Virus record (IMG/VR): IMGVR_UViG_3300007513_000248 | Location: 1 to 20,287 of that record | Reading direction: 5' to 3' (one strand) | DNA: 20,287 nt | Origin: a virus | Shown here: positions 1 through 8,400 of the stretch, in pieces | How positions within the stretch are numbered: the first letter of the stretch is position 1 | Layout: every line of letters begins with the position of its first letter | Position numbers and translations under genes: made by a program | The notes under the pieces: model-generated | Database searches by the model: none | The model's input: the letters and a program-made list of their open reading frames with translations, nothing else | Told to the model about the DNA's origin: nothing

Positions 1-2462
1 CCCTCCCCAATCTCTATGGAGCCGTTGTCTGTTCCAACTAACCCCCACCCATCTGTAGCTGGACTAATTAAACCCTCATAGACACAAGTATATCCTTCCA
101 ACTCTCTCTCAAATTTATCCACAGAAATGTTGTTGGGGTTTTGATTGAGCAGCAGTGTCACAGGACTATTTAGACTGGCTGTATAATCTCGCTCAAACCC
201 TAAGTACCGGTGACCTATGTATAAAGGATCTCTCCTCTTAGACATGGGTAGGGTGATACCCATTGGAAATCTTGCAGTATCAGGAGATCCTTTGTTGGGA
301 GAAGCTTGTGAAGCTCCGTGGTTTCCTTTTCTCAAATCCCACTTGTTGAGTACTGCTCCTTCTGTATTCAACCCTAAAATCTCTACTGGAGGAGTGGGAA
401 ACCACTTATAGTCAGTGGTAACTGCCATTTCTCCCATTGGCATCAAAGGAACAGGAACCGCCAAAGAGACTTTTCCCATATATGGATTAACTGTCTCTAT
501 CTCTACTTCTTGTTTTGGGTTGGAGAGATACTGGAGATAGACTTTCACATCTTGTTTTGTGGCAAGGGTGTTGTCTCCCCACCCTTTCACTAATGGGCCT
601 CTCTCCGTCAGAAGATGATCTCTTGTAAATTCAGCGGAGCCAATAAAAGTAGAGGGTGTATTATGCATGAAATTCCATGCCTTGGAATACACCGTTGCAG
701 AAGAATTCACATTGAGACTATGAAAGTGAAAATTGATTACTTTATAGGCGGCTGCAAGCTCTACCTTCGCTCCAGTATAACTTCCAGCAGTCACAAAGCT
801 GGCTACACCAAAGGTTCCAATAGGAATCCCGTCTACCAAGAACACATATACATCAGCCTTCTTATTTCTCAGAACGGTGACTGTTTTTGTTCCCGTAGAC
901 CAATTCACTGCAATGGTAGAGATGCCAAGTATGTTGAGGTATTCCTGACCCCCCGTTTTCTGTAGAGCCATCTGTACTTCTATAGCTCCATCAGAAGTAG
1001 AGAAAGTGCAAAAGGTTCCGTTAATAGCAGGGTCTGTAAGAGTATTCTCAGCATTGAAAGTAAAATCTACACGGTAAGTGCTGTTCGGGGCTGTCAACTT
1101 GCCGCTGGTGTCCTCAAATTGCCACCCGTAAGGGTTTCCAGCCTCTTTAGAGAGGGATAGGAAAGTGCTGGAATAGGACGTTCCTGTTCCTAATTCTGAG
1201 CCTGTAAATGAGGTGCTTGCAGAAGGGAGATATGACCCATCATATTCTATTGCAGTAGCATCAGAAATCAGAGAAGTGTAATTAAGAGAAGTCATTCCCT
1301 TAACAGCTAACTTCACTTTCTTGAAGTCATTTCCATAACGAGGAACCCCGTAATGCGTAGCAGTAGTAACTGTGATTGGTATTGGATAGCTTGGTGTAGA
1401 ATTGAAGCTATAAGAAGTAGGGTTTTCAACACCATTGGGAAATTCACTTTCTGACAGAACATCTTGTGAAAACTGAACCAGAAGCGTATTTCCAGATGTT
1501 GGAGATACAGTATACGAAGGCTGAGAGCCTTTTGTGAGAAGTTGAATTTCATTAGACTGAATTCCATAACTCTCATCCACATCAACAGGGATAACAATCT
1601 CATTTCCAGAAACATCTGTAATAGGATTGGTTATCCGTATTTTGTAGAAGCCACCCAACATTGTTCCAGTATGGGTGATAATCACACTGAGAACACCACC
1701 AGAATAATCTCCAGAGCCAGCATTGAAGGTGTCTCTGCTTCCTACTCTCACTGATACTGTATCGCTTGCTCCACCTGTTACTGCTGTAATTTCATAAGTA
1801 GACACTTGAAGGAGGTGGGGGTTTTCTTCATCCATAGCTTCTGAGAAGAATATCTCAATCTCAAAACCATTGAGAGAAGTGGCACTTGCCAGAGTGGGGA
1901 GGGTTAATTCTGTGGAACCGTAGTGCCAAAGACCATAGGGGTCACCACCATAACCACCGCTTATCGCAAAAGTGACAGCAGGGAATTGACCGTTTCCATA
2001 AGGGTCTTCACCATGTGGAGATTCCCCATAACCACCAACAATCTGTTCAGGGATTTTACCAAGCAGCCCATTCCCATAAGCAAAATGACCAAAGAAACTA
2101 CCCCCATACCCCTCAGAAATGCTTTCTGGTTGGTGTGAATAGGGTGGGGATACAGAGGATGGGGTTGGGAAAGCCCATACACCATAAGGGTTGTTTCCGT
2201 ATTGCTGACGCCCGTATCCTTGATTAACGAAGTTGCTGAGTTTGGGTTCTTCAGCACTCCAATCTACACCACCGTATGCTCGTAACCCATATGCAGATCC
2301 TGAACGGACTTCTTGGGAATAATGCACACCTCCGTATCCAGCAGCCTGTGGGTGTGCTGGAGGAACAAAGAGAGCAACGAAGTCATGTTCAAAAGGGCCG
2401 AAGCCATAAACGGAACCTTCAAAGCTCTCCGAAGGGTCAAAATAATTAGGAGGATAGGGCAA
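1..2462 (-). CDS. Large Ig-like/lectin-like virion adhesin, TTG start, 3' end beyond the left edge
   Basis: This frame is open for 820 codons from a TTG at 2460-2462 to the window edge, so the C-terminus is missing. An AGGTGA Shine-Dalgarno lies just upstream and an in-frame TGA at 2472-2474 closes the frame behind it. Residues 1-182 are rich in Gly, Tyr and Pro, with repeated GYGG and (N/D)PYG motifs. Residues 186-300 look like a bacterial Ig-like domain of the SbsA/Big_5 type, ending in the characteristic DVSGNEI. Residues 305-425 look like a second, more divergent copy. Residues 430-610 resemble a concanavalin/LamG-like jelly roll (VDGIPIGTF at 543-551). Residues 610-820 contain a phage-like tract with LGLNTEGAVLN (696-706) and HRYLGFERDYTASLNSP (751-767). 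It follows the giant fibre gene in the same frame. The likely role is host binding or surface decoration, inferred from fold-like patterns and position. No enzymatic motif is visible. Confidence 0.86.
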   Translation of the reverse strand, partial: MPYPPNYFDPSESFEGSVYGFGPFEHDFVALFVPPAHPQAAGYGGVHYSQEVRSGSAYGLRAYGGVDWSAEEPKLSNFVNQGYGRQQYGNNPYGVWAFPTPSSVSPPYSHQPESISEGYGGSFFGHFAYGNGLLGKIPEQIVGGYGESPHGEDPYGNGQFPAVTFAISGGYGGDPYGLWHYGSTELTLPTLASATSLNGFEIEIFFSEAMDEENPHLLQVSTYEITAVTGGASDTVSVRVGSRDTFNAGSGDYSGGVLSVIITHTGTMLGGFYKIRITNPITDVSGNEIVIPVDVDESYGIQSNEIQLLTKGSQPSYTVSPTSGNTLLVQFSQDVLSESEFPNGVENPTSYSFNSTPSYPIPITVTTATHYGVPRYGNDFKKVKLAVKGMTSLNYTSLISDATAIEYDGSYLPSASTSFTGSELGTGTSYSSTFLSLSKEAGNPYGWQFEDTSGKLTAPNSTYRVDFTFNAENTLTDPAINGTFCTFSTSDGAIEVQMALQKTGGQEYLNILGISTIAVNWSTGTKTVTVLRNKKADVYVFLVDGIPIGTFGVASFVTAGSYTGAKVELAAAYKVINFHFHSLNVNSSATVYSKAWNFMHNTPSTFIGSAEFTRDHLLTERGPLVKGWGDNTLATKQDVKVYLQYLSNPKQEVEIETVNPYMGKVSLAVPVPLMPMGEMAVTTDYKWFPTPPVEILGLNTEGAVLNKWDLRKGNHGASQASPNKGSPDTARFPMGITLPMSKRRDPLYIGHRYLGFERDYTASLNSPVTLLLNQNPNNISVDKFERELEGYTCVYEGLISPATDGWGLVGTDNGSIEIGE
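1917..2339 (-). repeat. Degenerate Gly-Tyr-rich coding repeats
   Basis: Residues 42-182 of the left-edge protein carry irregular short repeats built on GYG and PYG: GYGG (42-45), AYGG (62-65), NPYG (91-94), GYGG (118-121), DPYG (153-156), GGYGGDPYG (169-177). In DNA on the coding strand the recurrent unit is close to CC(T/C)TATGG. The spacing is uneven, so this is a low-complexity aromatic/glycine segment and not a strict tandem repeat. It probably forms a flexible linker or a self-associating arm before the first Ig-like domain. That role is inferred. Confidence 0.7.
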
Positions 2463-2474
2463 ACGGTCACCTCA
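2463..2474 (-). promoter_or_regulatory. Ribosome binding site and tandem stops that set the TTG start
   Basis: On the coding strand the junction reads TAATGAGGTGACCGTTG. TAA ends the 2326-residue gene, TGA follows directly in the same frame, GAGGTG is a good Shine-Dalgarno, and TTG starts the next gene about six bases after GAGG. An ATG overlapping the TAA would stop after two codons (ATG AGG TGA), so it cannot be the functional start. The GTG inside the Shine-Dalgarno opens a different frame that closes after 68 codons. Confidence 0.75.
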
Positions 2475-5400
2475 TTAACTTTCTTGCTTGAATTTAGCTG
2501 TCACCCTACCAACCATATGAGGGATTCGGTCATTTGTTCTTCCAGATGGGAAAGCAATATTTATAGTCACTCGCAAAGTATCTCCAGCGTTGGGAACGGT
2601 TGCCAAACTACTAAGATCAAGATCCGCATTTGAATTTTCAAAAAGATAGTTGTTAATGGTTCCTACATTCACACCAGCATTTATTGTCGTAGCCGTATTA
2701 GCTTTAGCTTCCTGTCCAATTAGCACTCCATCAGCGGTGTTGTGAAGGCTCAGAGTGATGGTGGGTCTGTCTGAAGCATCTATATCTACAATAGATCCCA
2801 TGATGTCATCACATTGTCCGTAATACCAGATTTTCACTTCAAACAGTGCATTTGTACCACCAAAATCACCACCCATCTTATTAGCTGGATACGGAATAGC
2901 TATCTCAGTGTAGTAATTTAAATCTGAGGTAATCGCTTGCGCTTGGGTGTTTGTAAGGAACCAACCAACCATTTCTTCAGAAGAAGATGTGTCGGATTTA
3001 AGTGTTGGGGTATAAAGGTGTCTGCTGTTTCCAATACTTTGAACAAAATCCACCTCGTTTGTTGAAGGGTTAATATCATCTGGATAAGCTATGTCTCTCC
3101 CCTTTCTTACAACAACAAGCTCTCTGGCATCAATAATCTGAGATTTCTTAGAAGCCGTGTATTGATGGTGTAGGGTTGAGGTTAATGGTGATCCAGTTTC
3201 AGTGGCTGAGATAGTAGATGGTTCTTTCGCACCAATTACCCAAGCAGCCCCATCCCAAACATTAGTAGTAGTGCTGGCATCTACACCAATCTTGATAGCT
3301 TTAGCAAAAGTAGTTTTCCCAGCAGAAATAACCAACGAGGCTGTAGAAGTACCATTAATAAGGGTCTTAATAAAACATTGGGAATCCTCTTGACCATTTG
3401 AAGCATCTGTCAACTGGAAATTAAAGAAGCCCAATCCCTTATTGTTAAATTCGTATTTGGTTTCTATCCCCCCACCCTTATCAGGGGCAGCTTCTGTCTC
3501 ATGTTCGATCTGGAGAATTCTACAAATCTCAGAACCGTTAGTAGCGGTACTATCAGAATTCCCCTGCACTTTAAATGTAGTCTTATTTGTAGCAGCGGCA
3601 GCCTGTATCGTTGCAGTCTGTTCCTCAGAAAACTGAAGTAAAATACCGTTAACACCATCGTCTAAATTTGAAAGCTGGAATGACCCGTTGTTCATTCGGA
3701 GCATTCCATATGCGGTTGGTATGGCTGGATCATTACCAAAAATAACAAGACCATTGGCTCTTGTTGTTCCGTTCGGAAAAGTTGAATCGAAAGGTGTAAT
3801 GTCTCCAGAAGTGATTTTTATGATATTGCTTCCAGTAGCCTTTCCAAAGATAAACTGGTCTTCTTGCCAGAGATTTCCATAAACCCCCTGCAAACCTAAA
3901 TTATGTCTTGCTCCTCTTGCCGTTTCTTCAGTATCAATATGTAATACCGCTTTCCATCCGAAAGGTTGGAGAGTATACGAGATGCCTCCACCAGCATCAT
4001 TTTCCATCGCAGTACCAGAGACAGCAATATCGTAGGTTGCTGTGGGGTTAATGGCTTGAAGAAGAACGTCATAGTATGGTTGATTCGGCCCAGTATTTGT
4101 AGTCTCAACACTACTACTGTAATTGGTGATTAGACCCAACAATGTATTGATAGCACCAGCTAAAGCCACCTTAGTAGTAGTAATAGTTGCAACATCAATA
4201 TTCGCTGATGCTACCGTGGGTGATACAACACTCCAAGTATTGTCTGTGGCTCCATTGCTATTAAGATTAATGGTATAGGTGGCAGATTGAATTCCAGCCC
4301 CGTTACCATTATCAACTTTAAGAATCAATTCTTGTGGTAGGCTGGCAATCGCTGGAACCCCTTCAACCATCAGAGTAGCAGCAGAGAGATCCTTACCTTG
4401 GTGGTCTATTCTAAAGACACCATACTGATCTCTACCAACTCTCCACTCATCTTCATTGGCTCCAACACCAGAATTCGTAAGCTCTAAATAGGAAGCCATA
4501 TTTGAATTGGAACTGTCAACCGTGAGGGTCTTATTGGCACTATCAAACAAAAACTCTGCCTGTCCAACAACATTTCCAGCACCATCAAAGACACCTACTT
4601 GTTGGGCTGACCCACTACCAGAAAGGTTTCCACTACCTGTCAAACCATTCCAAATCCCACTATGCTTCACCTTTATTGCATTAACAGTAGTATCAAAAAC
4701 GAGCGCACCATCTCTGTACTCAGTAGCAGTTGGAAGGGAGGCTGTTGGATAGGAATTCAGGGCAAGAGGTGTTTCAAATCTGACTTGTGCTGCTTGAGTA
4801 CTGGAGGTATCCTTAAAGAAGGAGAACATAGTTGTCCAACCCGGATTATCACCATAATCAAAATCTACCTGACTCTCCAGATTAGCAATGTCTGTGAAGT
4901 TGCTAATCTGTCTCATTATATAGACAGCCCCGTCAGTAGCCTCACCTCTCCAAACAACCCCCGTTCCATGTCCAGTTGTGAGGTTTGCCTTTGTTTCAGC
5001 ATAGGTGGATGCGAAATGGTGGGAAGATTTACCATAAGAATTCGACCCCTCCATTACATGGAATCCTCTTTCACTACCTCCACTGTCAGCAAAGTGAAGA
5101 CCTTTATCCTTGGTTCCACCTTGGTCTGATTGCACAAATATAGTTTGAACAGTGGAAGCAACCTCTCCAAATGTCTGAGTAGCAGTGTTAGGAACGAGGT
5201 TCGTACTGTTCTCTGACCAGTTAGTCAGACCGCCACTACCACCCATAGCAGACCAGTTACCACCATCCCACACCTTCACTTCGTTAGTAGTGCTGTCATA
5301 GGCGATTGTGCCAGCTAAGATCGTTCCTGATGAGGGCAAGCTGCCTGTAGCATAGTTTTTCAAGAGAAGGGGAACTTCAAACCTAACTTGAGCGATTTTG

Positions 5401-8400
5401 GAATTCGCAGTGTCTGCAAACAAAGAGAACATTGTTTGCGGTGTAGCACTGTTGTTTTGATAAAGATCAAAATCAATAGTAGACTCAAGATTGGCTGCAT
5501 TGATGAGATCCCCTTTAATTCTAAACATCGCCAAAGCTGCATTGTTAGTATCCACCCCAGCTATATTTAAGGTAATGCTTTGACCCGAACCAGCGACATT
5601 AGCTAAAGTATCATCATACTGTCCAAGAAATTGAAGGGTCTTATCGTATGGGGTTATTCCATGAGCATAAGCATGGAGAATCCCAACAGGTACAGGAGTA
5701 CCAGAAGGGTCTTCAGTGAAATTAATTCCACCAATCAGCCCAGAGTCCACTCCTTGAACTTGTAAAAATCGAACAGGTTTTGTTGTTGTTCCCAAATCTT
5801 GACCAACAGCATCAGGAACCAAATTAGTACTAATCACTGACCAGTCTGCGAGAGCTACAGCATTGGCATCCACATAGGCTTTGACACTCTCTGAAGTAGA
5901 CAAAGTATCAGCAGAAGCCGAAGACATAGTATCATCATCAATAATTCCTGTAATAACAACACTTGCAGAAACACCAACCTTCAAAGATGTTCCAACATGA
6001 ACCACTCCAGAAGCGTGATCTATGGTAATCCCTTTAGCGAGATCAGAAGCATTAGCCATAGTGAACATGTCTGTACTGTTGTCATAATGAACAGTAAACA
6101 TAAACGTGGCGAGGTCATAAAAATCTATGGCTGCTTTTTCACTTGTTCCAGCCTTAATAGCCATTTTAGAATGAGAAGCATTGTAAATCTCAAACTGGTG
6201 AGTGGCTACCCCACTACCACCGCCCATAACACCTTGTAGCTTACCAGTATTATCAATCTGCCAGTACAACGTATTGTCAGTCATAAAGTCTATGGTATCA
6301 GCAGTCTGCGCTATAACTTTTGTGGTTTGAGCAGCGTTCTCAATTCTATCTCCAGAAGAAGCCAAACCAGAAGAAGTAGCAATCAAGACAGGAGTAGCAT
6401 CACTTTCTGCTTTGTAATACAGACCATTGTCTGTCAAAGAAGCAGATCCATCACTAACAAACAAGGCTCCCTGATTAGCAGCAGTCGGAACATTAGCATT
6501 CGTATATGCCACTTCATCAAAGATCATTCCCTTGGGATCGATAAGGCCGGGTACTGTGAGCTTTCCAGTTACAGCATCATAGATCATCGGCATTGTGCCA
6601 GCAGCAGCACCTCCGATTGTGATTTCTTGTGTGTTGGAACAGTGAAGGTTCACAAACTCTGGAGCAGTACCAGCTACATACACAGCACCACTGGAAACTT
6701 TGAATTCTCCAAGATTAAGATTGAGGTCGTTAGCTACAGCAGGTGATGTGGGTTCATCTGAAACATAAACAACGTCAGCCAATTCTCCCTTGGCAGTGGT
6801 TGTTACAACCACCTTTCCAGAGGTTTCTGAGAATACCAGAAGACCAACTCCTCTCAATACTCCTTCAGTACCATTATGAGCAGTATTGAGAGCAGAGAGT
6901 AAGAGAGACATATTAGCGTAGCCAGTCAGCAACTCAATGACTACCTCTCCCATCGGAGTAGCAAAAGTGATATTCCCAGCACAAGTCGTTGGAAGTGTTG
7001 CTGCTGCATTTGCTGTCAGTGTGGCAGCAGTCATAGCAAGGGGGTTGACCAGTCTCATCCAACCATAAGGTTCATCAGCACCAGCAGCAGTAGAGGCTCC
7101 CGGAATAACGAAAATCGTACCTGCTGGACAATTAATTCCACTACTCTGTGTAGCAGGTAGATATGAACCACCCTGAAGGAAGACATCACCAGAATGAGGC
7201 CCCGCAGTGGCTCCATCTGTTTCTAAAGTATCACCACCTTGAATAATGACCCAACCAACACTACCATTACTGGTTGTTGTTGAAGATTGAGTTTGAAGTC
7301 TAAGATTATAGCTATGAGAAGAGTCTCTTGAATTCCCTTGAATGATACCAGCAGGGAGAGAACGTCTGTCTGCATTAGCAGCAATATCAGAAGGCCAAAC
7401 CGTATGACCAAGATTTAATCTTGGCCCCATTGCGAGATAATTGGGATCAAGCTCTATTTCAGGAGCAGAAATTCCACCAACCTCAATACTTCCTTCAATT
7501 TGTAAGTGTCCGTGTCTTGGATCATTTGCACCAAATTTATCAACACCAGCACCAGAAAGGTTAGGAAGGGCTGGTGTAGAAGAGGCTTGGATAACCACAG
7601 GCCCCGCATCAGCAGAGATTTTTCTACCAGCACCAGAACCAGCTACAGGAGGGTTTACCGAAGTGAAACCATCATAGGCAACATCAAGAGAGCCGTAAGC
7701 ATTAAAGGCTCCTTGAGTAGTAGCAAAGAAAGCCAGATCATCAATCGCATCCTGAACATCCTCTGCACCCAATTGGTTTGCAAGGGGGATAGCAACGACC
7801 CCACCACTGAAAGGATCAGGATAATTGTTCTGATAGTGAATACTCTTGGCTTGGGTGTGTGTGGCAAAAATGTTGGGCTTTGTACCAGCAAATACATAAC
7901 CCGGCGCTGCTGCACCAGAAGTAGGATCTCCATATTTACAAGAGGAAACATCCAAAACAGTATTTGCTAAAACCATTCCTGTAGTGTCGAAGTGAATGGG
8001 TGCAATACCAAAATCAGAGAAGGAAAGATAGACTTTCACATCACCAGCTTTTGCTAATGAACCACCCTCTCCAATGTGAAGAGTGCGACCTACAAAGGAA
8101 GAAGTGACTTCAGACCAACGAATTCTGGTTGTTGAAGCGTTTGTGAGAATACCATATCCATTAGAACCATTCTTTCCAGCGACAACAGATCTATCAACCA
8201 GAAGGTCAAAAGTCTCCGCTACAACATTAGCAATAATCGGATTGGCTTTGATAGCACTATCTCCAAAGACAGTACTGCCAATGATAAAAAGCTTTCCACA
8301 ATAGCAGTTAGCAGTAATCGCTGTCTGACCAGCCGTGGAAAGTGAATTGTAGACATAGGAATCTATGATGTAGGTTTCAGCCGTAAAGGTAGTGCTGCTG

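Noticed and set aside
615-965. Plus-strand 116-codon frame near the left edge
   Set aside because: It is antisense to the adhesin-like gene; the minus-strand frame there is continuous and carries domain patterns.
1313-2257. Minus-strand frames of about 100 codons at 1313-1615 and 1961-2257
   Set aside because: Both lie in other frames inside the 820-codon open gene, have hydrophobic low-information products and no ribosome sites.
2264-2470. A minus-strand 68-codon frame starting with GTG right after the giant fibre gene
   Set aside because: Its GTG lies inside the Shine-Dalgarno of the TTG-started gene, it has no ribosome site of its own, and it overlaps the much longer frame with recognisable domains.
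4662-7970. Plus-strand frames of 139-155 codons at 4662-5129, 6327-6746 and 7506-7970
   Set aside because: They lie antisense to the giant fibre gene, are rich in Ser, Arg, Ile and Cys as expected for antisense shadows, and lack ribosome sites.
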